Shown: piece by piece, positions 46,166 through 58,737 of the stretch
Position numbering within the stretch: position 1 is the stretch's first letter
How the letters are laid out: each line of letters opens with the position of its first letter
Origin: Cephalopachus bancanus
Taxonomy: Eukaryota > Chordata > Mammalia > Primates > Tarsiidae
Direction of reading: 5' to 3'
Length of the DNA stretch: 64,000 nt
Assembly (NCBI GenBank): GCA_027257055.1
Contig: JAPVLO010000073.1
Location: forward strand, 310,001 to 374,000
Program-made: the position numbers and the translations under genes
The notes under the pieces: generated by a model
Database searches by the model: none
Seen by the model: the letters and a program-made list of their open reading frames with translations, nothing else
Told to the model about the DNA's origin: nothing

Positions 46166-48680
46166 AACAAGTACAATCCATTACATAACTAATGTCAGGA
46201 CAAACAATAACTGAACCTCAAGTAAGACTTGGTAGCACCATTTGTCAAGCATAGTTCATCCTAAATTCCCTTGTTAATTGGGGTTACCATCTGTGTTAAT
46301 TAAATGGTTTGCGCAAAGAAAAACTAGACTTCTAATGTGTGTATGACAGGCAATATTTTGACAACTTGGAGCAGGATGACCACCCAAATTCAGCTCCCAC
46401 CCTTTCACAGAAAGAGTAATGAGGATACTATCTTTCTTGATGACAGTAAAAGAGATACACAAAAGTGCCAAGAGGTTTATTTAGGTTTTAAAGAGATACT
46501 TACAAACATTCCAAACAGCTAGAAAGATAGCATATTTATCTTTTAAAGTAAGTGAGAAAGAAGTGGAAATGTCTCTTTTCTTATTCTTAACAGGGAAAAT
46601 TAAGCCTCTTATTTTTAATTGAGATTTGGCCTTACACAAGCAGAAATTACCAGACACCTAAGGAAAACCTTATAAATGAAAAATAGAACACTTTGGAGAA
46701 AAAAAAGAAGAGGAAGGAAACTTAAGAATAAGACGTTTTAATATTTTCAGAAAGATAGAGCCAATATTGCATCTCAGCAAAAACAGCTATTTAGTTTGTA
46801 AGCATTCAAACAATAAAGAAAGAAGTCCTTAGAAATCAAAGCTTAATCTAAGGTTAAATTAAAAAATACAGGAGATAGAGTTAAGGAGATGTTCTAGACA
46901 GTGGCGTTTTGGAAGAAATGGAAAGAAAGGGAAGAGAGAGAAGAAAAGGGAAGGAGAAGGAAATAAAGAGAACTAATCCTGGAGAACCAAAAATTGAATT
47001 TTAGAAGCTCCAAAAACTACAGAATGAAGAAAACAGAAGAAAATCATCAATTCATTCAAGAAAATTCCCCAGGACTATAGGGCTACCCAGCCCGATCTTC
47101 TTAGTGCGCTTATAGAGAGTTACAATATTTATTGTTTATGTATCACTGTTCCCTACATTCTACTGCCTTAGACATCTTTTCTGTTTTTCGATATCATACA
47201 AGTTTGTAAATAACTGAATAGGTAATCTTTAGTAACTCGTTTCTATTTCTCTAGGTTTCAGGGGGGCTTTTTGTTTAATTATTAAAATAAATATGATCTT
47301 AAGGATAATCTTGGATCCTTTCCAATCCAAAATGTAGGAATTCTAGAACAAAGCTTAAAGCAATATGTTGTCTTTCCTTGGAGTATAATTAAAACAAATC
47401 CGGTCACCACTGATTCATTAGTACTTCAGTATAGTGATGACAAGCTGAGCCAAATTTCAAAATATCATTTACCAAAAATCAATATTATGTAAAGTCAGTA
47501 TTTAGACCTGAAGTATGTGAAATTCAACAAGTAGAGCTAAAGGATGATGGAAAGATAAGTGAAATAGTAGCTTAGAATTGAAGCAATAAAAGGATAATAC
47601 TTCCATTTTGAGATTTTCTTCCATACTAGGTTAAAACACAATTTATTCACTCATTTCTTAATTACAGAATTATAACAAAATTTATGGTAGTTAAAACTAC
47701 ATATGGTATGCTAATCCTAAACTGTCTGCCCTGGTGATCATTTAATGCTTTTAAATTATTTTAGACTTCCTTTTATTCTCATAAGTATGTCACAATTTTG
47801 ACAAATTATCTAATCAAATTATTCTTCTAATACTACTTCTGGAAAAGACAACAAGATTTTTAAAAGTACAAGATAAAAAGTTATCATCATCAATAGTATA
47901 CACAGCGACCAGCAGTCCTGAGAATCACTGGTATTTAGAATAGTGTCAGCAGCTTTTTAATCTACTGGAATTTACAGTGAATAAATATTATCTTTCACTA
48001 CCATTATAAGGAGATGTGTATTAAAATGGGCAGGGCAAAAAAGAGGAGAGAAAGGGAGAAGGGGAATAAGAGAAGGAGATGTTTGCTGGGCATATTGATA
48101 GGACACCAGCAGAAGCTTCAGACGACTCCCAGACACCAGTTTCATGGCTTGGCTGTCAATAGCCAGCAAACATTCCTGATCATGCTTCATGTGGGAGTGC
48201 TTATCACCAATTTAAGAACAGAAACCACATTAAAACTACACTGAAGCATTCTGTGTTAACTATACTTTTTTAAATCTTTGAGAAAAAACTTTTCTGTTTG
48301 ACCAATACTTGAAAAACTAAAATTTAAAAAATTTGAAAACCCAAAAGCAGTAACAAAAATTCTTCTGAATAAAAAATAAAATAAACAATTCAAGCAAACG
48401 AATTTGGGGGGAAATGCAGAATCTATGACAGAAAATATGATAATTTCTTAAACAAAAAGCATATACAATAAAGAAAAGGAGAAACAATACTAGTGGACAA
48501 ATTTCAACAAATAAGATAGTTTGAGAAAAAGAGAACAACAAATGACAAGTAAGGATCTGAACGTTCCACTTCATAACTAAGGCAGTGCAAATAAAACAAA
48601 AGTGAAATATCTTTTTTTCAGCTTTTCATTTGAAAAATATACACATATATGTAGTATTTTTTAGCATTCTGTTGTTGGAG
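46166..48680. other. Mostly unannotated; purine-rich tract
   Basis: An A/G-rich run (GGAAAGAAAGGGAAGAGAG...) lies at 46910-46975. Frames at 46274-46522 and 47972-48244 overlap on opposite strands and lack domains. The 85-codon minus frame at 48574-48317 is Phe/Leu-rich, from T-rich DNA. No gene is supported. Confidence 0.45.
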
Positions 48681-48681
48681 T

Positions 48682-49935
48682 CTGCTATGGTTTGAATGTG
48701 TCCCTCAAAGTGGATGTGCAACAGTGTTGACTGGTAGAACCTTTAAGAGGTGATTATATCACATGGTTCTTTCCTCCTAAATAGATTCATGTCAACACCA
48801 GGGGAGTAGATTAGTTATCTTAAGAATGGGTTTGTTATACAACCCCATTAATAAGTGAGCAAAGGATATGAATAGATGTTTCTCAAAAGAAAACATTTAG
48901 GCAGCCAAAAACACATGAAGAAAATGCTCAACCTCACTAATCATCAGAGAAATGTAAATCAAAACTACAATGAGATACCACCTAACCAATAAGGATGGCT
49001 ATCACTAAAAAGTTGGGGGGGAGAAAAAAGAAAGCACAACCAAAGAGAAAGGGGAATGCTTCTACACTGTTGGTATGGTAGAAATGTAAGCTAGTTTGAC
49101 CTTCGTGGAAAGTGGTGTGACAGTTTCTCAAAGAACTAAAAGTTGAGCTTCCATACAACCCAGCAATCCCTTTTCTAGCAGTGTACCCAGAGGAACATAA
49201 TCACTGAACCAAAAATACACTTGCACACATATGTTTATTGCAGCACTATTCACAACAGTAAAAACATGGAATGGACACAGATGCCCACAGAAAATGGACT
49301 GGATAAAGAAATGTGTTGCATGTACATAATGGAGTATTACGTAGCCATAAAGAAGAACAAAATCATGGCCTGCCAGTAACATGGATGAAGCTGAAAACCA
49401 TCTCACTAGCAAACTATCACAGAAACAAAGAACTGAATACTGCATGTTCTCACTCATAAGTGGTCCCTGATAACTGGTCACCCTGGCCCAAGGATGGGGC
49501 TGGTAGACACAGGATATCACTAGCGGAGGGAGGGGGAAAGGAGAAGGTGAGCACATGGCAACACATCGGGTACCTGGTCTGCTATCAAGGGAAGAGAGGG
49601 CCAGCTAGAAGCCCAAACTTCACTTGCATGCAACTTCCTCATGTCATAAACTCTCACTTTTACTCCACAACCAAAATAAAATAAAATTGGTTTGTTGTAA
49701 AAGCAAATTTGAGCCTCTCTTGCCCTCTCACTCTCTCGCTGTCTTATTCATGTTCTTGCATTTTTCCTTTCCGTCACCATGGGACTGACCACAAGAAGGT
49801 TCTCGCTCTAGAGGCTCCCTGACCTTGTACTTTTCAGCCCCCAGAACTGTGAGCCAAATGAGTTTCTGTTGTTCATACATTACCCAGTTTGTGGTCTTCT
49901 GTTACAACTACAGCAGAAGGGATGCAGACAGAGTC
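48682..49935 (+). mobile_element. MaLR LTR (MST-like), split by an L1
   Basis: The left part 48682-48839 reads TGCTATGGTTTGAATGTGTCCCTC ... CAACAGTGTTGAC ... CCTTTAAGAGGTGATTATATCA. The right part 49689-49935 has 'TAAAAGCAAATTTGAGCC', 'CTCTCTTGCCCTCTCACTCTCTCG', 'CCAGAACTGTGAGCCAAATGAGTTTCTGTTG' and 'TTACCCAGTTTGTGGT'. These are the MaLR LTR landmarks, in order. Internal (proviral) sequence is absent, so this is a solo LTR. LTRs of this kind are ancient endogenous-retrovirus remnants without coding potential. Confidence 0.8.
48829..49699 (+). mobile_element. L1, 5'-truncated, inside MaLR LTR
   Basis: Left flank GGTTTGTTATA (48829-48839) and right flank GGTTTGTTGTA (49689-49699) form the duplication. 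The insert begins 'CAACCCCATTAATAAGTGAGC' and covers the ORF2 C-terminus ('ACACATGAAGAAAATGCTCAACCTCACTAATCATC', 'GAACTAAAAGTTGAGCTTCCATACAACCCAGCAATCCC'). The 3'UTR ends in CCACAACCAAAATAAAATAAAA. Its 3'UTR differs from those of the other L1s here, pointing to another, older subfamily. Frames are broken. Confidence 0.87.
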
Positions 49936-50849
49936 CATTGGAAATAGACATGCTCATATTTTTATTGTAGTATACAATTTTGACATTTTTCTAGAGGACA
50001 AGTTGGCATTAGCTCTCTAAATTTTAAAAGCATATACACTTCTCCCAGCACTTCTCTTCATACAAATTCACCTAGATTTTCCCAATGATTTTGTCGGCTG
50101 ATTTGCATCACAGCATGTAACGGTCAACAAAAAAAAGTAAGCATCAAAAATAAATATCAGCTTGACTCATATCACAAATAAATTATAGTCTACCATTAAA
50201 ATTTAGATGTAAATAATCAATAAAATAAATGCAGTAGATTGTCATGCATTTTTTAGGTACATCATCATGAGGGATATGCATGCTTGAGAATAGTGAATAT
50301 GTAGCAAAATCCCACCCATTTGCTTTTACTCTGTGAAGCATGCATAATGAAGTGCTAACATTTGCCATATCTGGGGTCAAGTGGTAGAAGGCACCAGAAG
50401 AGAATTTTTTTCTTCCTTATGTAAATTATCTTAGTTTTTTTAACCTTGCAAAATTCATTTTGCATTACTTATATTTTAAAATAAATAATGTAGAGCATTT
50501 TAGGAACTTGAAAAAGTGGTTTCTAAATCAAGTTTTGTGAGACTTTTAATATTTTGATATCATTTGTCATTTTAAAGTATTGAGCTTTCCTGAAGTAAAC
50601 CCCATTAATAAAAAGCTGAGTATAAGAGGAAGTTTTAGAATTTGAAGCGTATGTTTCTATTGATACAATGCAATTTAAAGGTATTCATTATCCTTGTTTA
50701 TCAGTTCTAATATGTCATGAGCAATCACCAAAATCATGCAAAAGGAACTGCTTATCAATCATAAATTAAGCCCTTAGAGATGTTAATGAATGGACTACTC
50801 TTTTCATCTGTGCCCAGTGCGTCCATTAATAAAGTAATGACCTTCAGTG
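49936..50849. other. Nothing recognised
   Basis: AT-rich DNA without identifiable repeats or exons. Confidence 0.5.
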
Positions 50850-51072
50850 CAGTGACTCTGTTCTACCAGCTGAAAGACAGAGTGGGCTAATGGGGACACC
50901 AGTGTCCTCAGGATATTTAGGCAAGTTGCTTCATCTCCCTGAACTTCCATTTCAACACCATTTTAATGGTAATAATATGCCTTCTTGCTATTACGAAGAA
51001 TGAATGAACCAGAATTAAAAAGGATAACATGGTGTAAAAACTTAGCTATTGAGTGAATGTTTATTGAATGTA
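50850..51072 (+). repeat. MIR SINE
   Basis: 'GACTCTGTTCTACCAGCTGAAAG', 'GGCAAGTTGCTTCATCTCCCTGAACTTCCATTTC', 'TTTTAATGGTAATAATATGCC' and 'ATTGAGTGAATGTTTATTGAAT' follow the MIR consensus order in the forward direction. Confidence 0.72.
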
Positions 51073-51385
51073 AGTTTATAAGTTTTTGAAAGTATTTAAT
51101 AATATTGTGTTTCTATAACACAAGAAGAAAGTGTGTGCATATCAGAACAGAAAAAGGAGGTCATCCATATTTAATACTCAAAGTCCTCTCACCCCTTTAC
51201 ACTCACTGCACAATGTCCTTGAAAAGATGGAGACTTGAAAACAGCAGTTGTTTATAAATAGTTACTGATGAAGGCCCTTGCTTGCTCTCTGTGGTTCAAG
51301 GCTTTTACTATATGAATAATGAAAGAAAATAACCTCATCTCTCTGGCCCAAACTAATGTAATACTAACTGTATTTCTGCCGGTCA
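51073..51385. other. Nothing recognised
   Basis: Spacer between a MIR and the GC-rich block. No feature is visible. Confidence 0.5.
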
Positions 51386-51720
51386 TGTGTTAGGGGGACA
51401 TTCCACGGCGAGTCAACTCAGCAGCTACTACAGGGAGTGGGGTGAGCCCCCATCATTCACTGCCCGCCGGTTGCCCAGCAGACAGAAGGTCCCCGCTCCT
51501 AGCTCTGTTGGCAATCAGCGTGGTCCCAATGCCAGTGTAGACATGGTTCTCTCCCAGGGCCTTCAGGTCAAAGCACAGATGCGACTTTTCGTCTTTTTTT
51601 CTTCTTCTTCTTTCTCGTTTTCTTTTGATGAGAGTTACGGTGTAAAATGCTTTATTAGTCATCTCCTAAGTGTAAAGGGAAAACTCCATAACCTTATGTG
51701 AACCTCAGTAATGCAACATT
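51386..51720. other. GC-rich block of unknown origin
   Basis: 51390-51590 is much richer in GC and CpG (CCACGGCGAGTC, GCCCGCCGGTTGCC) than anything around it that is not an Alu or L1 5'UTR. Frames are open on both strands: plus 51387-51701 (104 codons) and minus 51662-51453 (69 codons). A splice-acceptor-like TCTCTCCCAG|G sits at 51549-51559 on plus. On the minus strand AATAAAGCA occurs at about 51645-51653. I recognise neither a repeat nor a protein. A retrocopy fragment or an old LTR is possible. Confidence 0.35.
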
Positions 51721-51944
51721 AATTAAGCTGAGATTTCACCAGCCAAGAGATATACAACAATATTTAGTATACTGAGTCCCAGTACACAAAAAATACAGCA
51801 AAATGAAAAGGCTTAAAAAAATTTCCTCCATATGTAAGGGAATAATTTTCTTACCACAATGCTTTCCATGACATCACAGATTTTTTTTACCCGTAATAAA
51901 AAGATAGGCTATGCTTTTATAATCAGGATTAAATGTTAATTTAT

Positions 51945-52208
51945 CTAGAAAATAATAATAGTGATTATTAACACTTATAAGGTGTTTACCATGTGTCAAG
52001 CTCTGCTTCAAACATTTAATGTGTATTCTTTCTTGAAATCTTTATGACATCACGACATAAGTCTTATTATTTCCCCATTTTACTTGAAATGGAGACACAG
52101 AGAGGCTTGTCCAAAATTGCACAATAGGGAAGTGGCAGGACAAGAATTAAACTCAGGTAACCTGAGGCTAGAGCTACTCTTCTGGTTGCTAACCTATACT
52201 ACCTCACT
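51945..52208 (-). repeat. MIR SINE, antisense
   Basis: Reading on plus: 'AACACTTATAAGGTGTTTACCATGTGTCAAGC', 'CCCCATTTTACTTGAAATGGAGACACAGAGAGGCTTGTCC', 'AAGTGGCAGGACAAGAATTAAACTCAGG'. This is the MIR reverse complement in order, including the tRNA-derived part at its right end. Confidence 0.85.
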
Positions 52209-53518
52209 CATAAGATTCGTTTCCCATTATGTTTTGTTTTTACAAGATGGTGTGACTGTGACCCATAATTACAAAAATATGTGTGTGAGCATATCAAACA
52301 CAGACACATACACACTTAAGGAGGAACCCTATTAGTTTTTTAAGGCCCAAGAACACTTTGTACATGCCTGTAAAATATGAATTAAAGCTTACCTTTAGAT
52401 AAATTTACTTGCAGTTATAGATATGTTGAATTATTCTAAGAGAAAGAATTAAACCAAATTGTCCACACGTTAAAAAGCTTGAACTATATATCAAGATTTT
52501 CTTTGGAAATGGTTTAAAATTGCCTATTGGCTCATAAAAATCATCCATTGTATGTTAAAACTACCAATTAGATGTGATTTTTTAATAGAAAGAAACAAAA
52601 CGAACACCATAGAGTGTCTTCAACTTTTTAACTTCTTGGAGGTAAGATGCCTAGTCTCTCTAGTGGTACTGCTGCCATCATAGATCAAATATTATGATGA
52701 TTAAACTTTAATCTGCCTCCCAAATGTATTTCTTGACATTTTCCAAAGTGTCAAATTAGAACAAATGTACATCACATCAATCAGTGATAATCTTCATCTC
52801 TGTCTCATGACACATTTTTATCTTCATCTTGTGCAAGGTATATTAACAATACTATTGTGAGGTGTTACTAGAAATTTAGTGCTACTCATAATATACACAA
52901 TAGTATCCACCATAATATTTTGAAAGATTATATAATGTTACTATGCTAGAATTAATGACAAATTTAAATATGAGGTATGCATATACATATCTAGATGTGT
53001 ATATCCAGAGATATGCATATACATACCTAGTTGGATATCTGTATATTTATACAAATACACCCAGAGAAAAATATTGAGTATGTATTCACAACCTCCTCAC
53101 TGCTCCCCTTTCCCACATGCTCCTATGGAAAAATTCTGCTTCTCTTAACTCACTTGCTGGCCATTTGTTAAACAATAGGGTAAAGAGTTATGAGGAGAAA
53201 CTAAGAATGTTTAAACTAATGTACCATAGAAATAGTAGAAAGTTAATGGAAGAGGAGAACAGACCAGATAAGCAAAGAAGGGAGAGGGTGGTAAAGAAAG
53301 TAAAGAGGGAAGCCTCAAGGACACAACCTGAGGTCCTTTGAAGAAGGAAGAGGAACTGGAATGAGAGAAAAAGAAAATTTTAAGTACCTTTTGAGTGAAA
53401 CTTACCACATTGATCTTTTCTTGAAAGACTATAAAAATGGTTTGCATAGACTTTCAATTGTTTTCATTTGCCGTATTTGCATGTTTTAAAAGTGACATAG
53501 AGCAAAGATGGGATTGTG
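52209..53518. other. Nothing recognised
   Basis: AT-rich with no identifiable repeat. The 74-codon plus frame at 53117-53341 is basic and Glu/Arg/Lys-rich in its second half, from A/G-rich DNA. I do not regard it as coding. Confidence 0.45.
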
Positions 53519-53558
53519 AGGCATATTGTGTGTATATATATACACACACACAATATGC

Positions 53559-53616
<58 letters not shown>

Positions 53617-53618
53617 GA
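53519..53618. repeat. 42-bp palindrome plus (TC)n(TA)n microsatellite
   Basis: 53519-53560 is a near-perfect inverted repeat: AGGCATATTGTGTGTATA against its complement ending ACACACAATATGCCT, with one extra CACA. It is followed by (CT)n at 53560-53594 and (TA)n at 53595-53616. Such compound tracts are unstable and often variable in length. Confidence 0.92.
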
Positions 53619-54917
53619 ATGTGTATCTATGTGTCCTCCATAAGTGAGGATCACTAGAGAATCCTCAAATTTCAATCTAGTCACTGAATAGTGCTTATTT
53701 TGTATAAACATTTTTTAAAAACACATTTATCATATGAAAATAGATTTTAGCCTAAATAAATATTTTCTTGTCAACTTTATGGTTTTTTGCTTCTTCTTTT
53801 TTATTTTTGCCTTATCTGAGGGATACACAGTGATTCTAAGCAAGTAAGAATTATTGCCCCATCAGTGATAACTTTCTGTCAATTCATTAATTTTCAAGAA
53901 ATGTGGACTTTTGACTAAATGTAAAATTTTTTGCAGAATAGGGGGAAAAGATATTAAACAAATAAAAACAATATGAACTCTTTGGCTATCTTTGGATCAT
54001 CCTCAATCATGCTTTATGCATATATACCAAGCAAAATTGTAAAAATGTTATCTAAAGTTTGTTTTAAGAAAAAATTTAAATAGGTTAAGTATTAAGATTA
54101 AGTATTAACAGAAAACTTGAACTATTTATTTTTATAATCATTTCCTTATAGCATTTCAAGTACATTTGTAGATTCTTATGACTCCAAAGTCAAGAATGAT
54201 AAATCATTAAACTCCAATCTATAATTTTATTGTCCTATCACTTAGTAGAAGTAGAGTCTCAAATTTTGGGATCTTGTCATTGTCAGTTACTCAGATTTTA
54301 TCTCATTAAAATGTATGTGTAATATCATTTCAAAATTTCTTCAGAAATAAATGAGCAAGAATTTTTATCCTACACCTTGAAGAACCCAGCAATTTTTAAG
54401 GCTAGGTTCTTAGCTGATTGATATTAAATAGCTTGCTTGCAATTTATTCAGTACAAGATTTTTTTATGAACCAGTCCCTGAGAGAAGACGTTTTCTCAAT
54501 GTAATGTAAAATATATTTTGTCTCCTCTTAATCAACTTTGTCTTAAAAATGTAAATGAAAGTTTCTCAAACATCTATTTTTAAATGTCTGTTGCACATAA
54601 TCTGTTTTTTGTTCCTAATTTTTATACACTAGATTTGCTTTTTATGATGTCCCTACTAAATTTTTAAAAATTTACTCAATAAAATTATAAGTGTTCAAAA
54701 TGGTTTTTCAGAATAGTTCTTTCTGTGTGTGGAAGATAACTTTAACATTTATTTACTTGTGATTGCCTTGAGAGACAGATTTAGAGGAAAATGATAGGAT
54801 TATTGGCTGTCAGTTTTGGGGATAAACATTAATCTTTATAAGTGGCACAAGGCAGAACTCATGATATATTTCTAGAAGGAGATAATCTTAGAATAAATTT
54901 AATATATTCCATTTTTT
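53619..54917. other. AT-rich, nothing recognised
   Basis: No gene, exon or repeat that I can name. Confidence 0.5.
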
Positions 54918-55231
54918 GAAAAGGTAACTTTTTTTTTTTTTTTTGAGTTGGAGTCTCACTCTGTCGCCCAGACTGGAGTGCAGTGGCCGCTTCCGGCGAT
55001 GGCAGCCTCGACTCGCTGGGCTCCGGCGATCCTTCCGCCTCAGCCTTCCAAGTAGCTGGAACTACAGGCATACACTACCATGCCCGGCTGATTTTTTGAT
55101 TTATTGTAGAGATGAGGTCTCGCTGCCCAGGCGGGTCTCGAACCCGCGGGCTCAGGCAATTCACTCACCTCAGCCTCCCAAAGGTGCGGGATTACAGGCT
55201 GAGCAACCGAGCCCGGCGAAAAGGTAACTTT
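54918..55231 (-). mobile_element. Alu, full length, young type, exact TSD
   Basis: This minus-strand Alu lies at 54932-55217, with its A-tail as a T run at 54931-54944. The exact duplication GAAAAGGTAACTTT lies at 54918-54931 and 55218-55231. It has the 5-nt deletion (plus-strand GAGGTCTCGCTGCCCAGGCGGG), and many CpGs remain in both arms. Confidence 0.97.
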
Positions 55232-55613
55232 CTAATTTACAAACAAATGATTTATGAAGTCACTACTCTGAGATGAAACAGCAGTTGAAACATATTCAGC
55301 AAGCTCTGTTATTTGAGCCATGGCCACTTCTTTGACTAAGACCCACTATGCAACCCTAGTAGATACTAAGATATATCTACAAAGAAAATGACATTGTGTT
55401 TTGTTTTCAAATGAGGCATTGAATTCAGCATAGAATTGAACATGTCTTGATTCCCATCCCACCACACTTTATCCTGACATGTTAGCTGTAAATCTACCTA
55501 CTAAGCATATAAAGGAGTCATATTTTCTCCAAGGTCCACTTATGCAATAAAAAGTAGAAAAGTGAAAAAATCTGCTTTCCTGCTTCTCCATAACAATCCT
55601 GGGAAGTCATCAA
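55232..55613. other. Nothing recognised
   Basis: Spacer between an Alu and an L1, without identifiable features. Confidence 0.5.
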
Positions 55614-58600
55614 AAATCTAGACATTCTCACCTAAGGAAGCTGGAAAAGCAAGACCACCAAAACCCTAACTTCAGCAGAAGAATTAAGTTCACCAAAATA
55701 AAAGTCCAAATCCAGAAAATAGAAGACAAAAAGATAATACAAAAAAATCAGTGAAACAAAAAAGCTGACTCTGAAATAATTAACAAGATTGATGGTCCCC
55801 TAGTTAGACTGACCAAGGAAAAGAGAGAAAAAGCCCAAATAAACACAATCACAGACACAAAAGATGATGTCTCAAGTGACCCTGAAGAAATATAAAAGAT
55901 TATCAGAGATGACTATGTACAATTGTATGGAAACAAACTTGAAAATGTAAAGGAAATGAAGAACTTTCTGACATCACACAACCTCTCCAGGTTGAAACAA
56001 GAAGAAATCGAGACCTTAAATAGACCAATAAGAATCCAGGAAATTGACTATGTCATAAGAAAACTACCTACAAAAAAAAGCCCTGGACCAGATGACTTTC
56101 CAGCAGAATTCTACAAAACATGTAAGAAGGAACTGATACCAATCCTATTGAAAGTATTCCAGGCTATTTAGAAAGATGGAACTCTCCCCAAATCATTTTA
56201 TGAAGTTAACATTACATTGATATCTAAGCCAGGTAAAAATCCAACAAAGAAGGAGAACTACAGGCCAATATCCTTGATGAACATAGATGCTAAAATTCTC
56301 AACAAGATCCTATCAAACCAGATTCAGCAACACATATCAAAAATCATCCACTACGACCAAGTAGGCTTCATTCCTGGGATGCAAGGCTGGTTCAGCATTC
56401 GTAAGACCATAAACATATATCTTTTGATATCAAAAGACATAAAAACAAAAAACACACGATTATATCATTAGATGCAGAAAAGCTTTTGATATAATCCAGG
56501 ACCCCTTCTTGATTAAAAACCCTCGAATGTCTAGGCATAGATGGAACATACCTCAAAATAATAAGAGCCATCTACTAGAAACCCACAGCCAGCATACTAC
56601 TTAGCAGACAGAAATTGGACCCATTCCCCTGAAAACTGGAACAAAACAAGGATGCCCACTCTCACCCCTCCTGTTCAACATAGTTTTGGAAATTTTTGCT
56701 AGAGTAATCAGAGAAGAGAAGGTGATTGGGATATTCAAATAAGAAAAAAGGAAATCAAGTTATCCTTCTTTGGAAATGACATGATTCTGTACCTCAAAAA
56801 CCCAAGAGAATCTGTCAAAAACCTCCTTGCACTGATAAAGGACTTTGGCAAAGTCTCGGGGTATAAAATAAATGTGCAGAGGACAATTGCATTTCTATAT
56901 GCCGATAATAAACAGAAACCAAATAAAAAGCACAATTCCATTCACAGTAGTCACAAAAAAATGAAATACCTTGGCATCCTTCTAACCAGAGACATGAAAG
57001 ACCTTTATAATGAAAACTGTAAAACTGTTCAAAGAAATAAAAGATGACACAAACAAGTGGAAAAATATTCCATGCTAATGGATTAGAAGAATCAAAATTG
57101 TTAAGATGTCCATTCTACCTAAGACAATCTACAGATTGAATGCAATACCCATCAAATTACCAGCAACATTTTTCTCAGACCTAGAAATAACAATACAGTA
57201 ATTCATATGGAAACATAAATGACCACAAATAGCCAAAACAGTCTTCAGCAAAAAAAAAAAAAAAAAAAAAGCAGGAGGTATCACACTCCCAGACTTTAAA
57301 CTTTATTATAAACTTTATCAAAAAGCCTGGTATTGGTACAAGAACAGGCATATAGACCAATAGAATAGAATTGAGAGTCCAGAAGCAAAACCTCAATTTC
57401 TCAACCAACTCATCTTCAACAAAGCCTCCACCACTAACCACTGGGGAGAGGAGAACCTATTCAGTAAATGGTGCTGGGAAAACTGGCTGACCGCATGCAG
57501 AAGATTGAAACAGGACCCCTACCTATCCCCATACACAAAAATTAACTCTAAATGGATCAGAGACCTAAACATCAAACATCAAACAACATCAAACTATAAG
57601 AATCTTAGAAACTGCAGGAGACACCCTTACGGAAATTGGAACTGGTAACTAGCTCCTGATCAAAACCCAAAGTGCCCATGCCATAGGAAATAAGATAGAC
57701 AAGTGGGATTTTATCAAACTGACAAACTTCTGTAAAGTCAAAGAAACCATCAAGAGAGTGGGGAGACAGTCCATAGACTGGGAAAAAATATTAGCCACTC
57801 TTTGTCTGACAAAGGCCTAACATCTAGGATCGACAAGGAAGTCAAAGGTGCTGAAAAGAAAAAACCAAACAGCCCCATTACAAAGTGGGCAAAAGATATG
57901 AATAGGCAGTTCTCAAAAGAAGACATATGAGCAGCCAACTGATACATGAAAAAATGTTCAGCCTTACTAGTCATCAAAGAAATGCAAATTAAAAACACAT
58001 TGTAATACCACCTAATTCCAGTCAGAATGACCATCATCAGTAACTCAAAAAATAACAGACGCTGGAGAGTATGTGGCAAAAAGGAAACACTTCTACACTG
58101 TTGATGGGAGTGTAAACTAGTACAGCCTTCGTGGAAAACATTGTGACAATTCCTAAAAGTTCTAAAAATCGACCTTCCATATGACCCTGCAATCCCCCTA
58201 CTGGGTATTTACCCAGAAGAACTCAAATCACTCTATAAAAAATATACCTGCACATGTGTGTTTATCACAGCATTGTCACAATAGCAATAACATGGAACCA
58301 ACCTTGCTGCCCATCAAAAGAGGACTGGATTTTTTTTAAAATGTGGTACATATACACAATGGAATATTGCACAGTCATAAAAGAGAGTAAAATCATGAAC
58401 TTCGCAGCAACCTGGATGAACTTAGAGTCTATAATACTGAGGTAGCTTTCACAGAAACAAAGAACTGAATATCACATGTTCACACTTATAAGTGGACCAT
58501 GAACAACTATCGTAATATTGTAAGAAAAAGATTGACAGTAGCAGGAAATAGTAGGGAGTGGGGGGTTGGGGAGGTGGGATTGACAGTAGTGGGAATCTGC

Positions 58601-58737
58601 TGGGGGAAGGGAAGGCACACCTCATCACAAAGGTAACCGCACAATGAATATTTGTATAACTAACCCTGAATTGTACCCCACAAATTTAAAATAAAAAGTT
58701 CAAAGGTGAAAAACAGAAAAACAAATCTACACATTCT
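55614..58737 (+). mobile_element. LINE-1, 5'-truncated, plus strand, with TSD
   Basis: The insert 55629-58722 lies between AAATCTAGACATTCT (55614-55628) and AAATCTACACATTCT (58723-58737; 14 of 15). It begins in the ORF2 region between EN and RT and runs to the 3'UTR and A-tail (TTTAAAATAAAAAGTTC...). ORF2 and ORF1 sequences upstream are absent. The 3'UTR has GATTGACAGTAGCAGG and GATTGACAGTAGTGGG, so it belongs with the 8.9-kb and 44.4-kb copies rather than L1-1/L1-2. A 23-A run at 57249-57271 has grown from a short A run seen in the other copies. Confidence 0.94.
55923..58490 (+). pseudogene. L1-ORF2: L1 ORF2 fragment (RT and C-terminus), broken
   Basis: Open pieces: 55923-56171 ([17 protein letters not shown] fingers), 56217-56471 ([15 protein letters not shown], then [13 protein letters not shown]), 56781-57047 (LYLKNPRESVK, then FLYADNKQ) and 58254-58445 (C-terminus, PSKEDWI). 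The Asp-Asp pair of the FADD box is replaced: the nucleotide text at 56770-56780 is TTTGGAAATGAC, giving F-G-N-D. The motif is thus lost even apart from the frameshifts. Confidence 0.85.

Noticed and set aside
53454..53711. Frame with an (Arg-Glu)n core
   Set aside because: Produced by the (CT)n/(GA)n tract.
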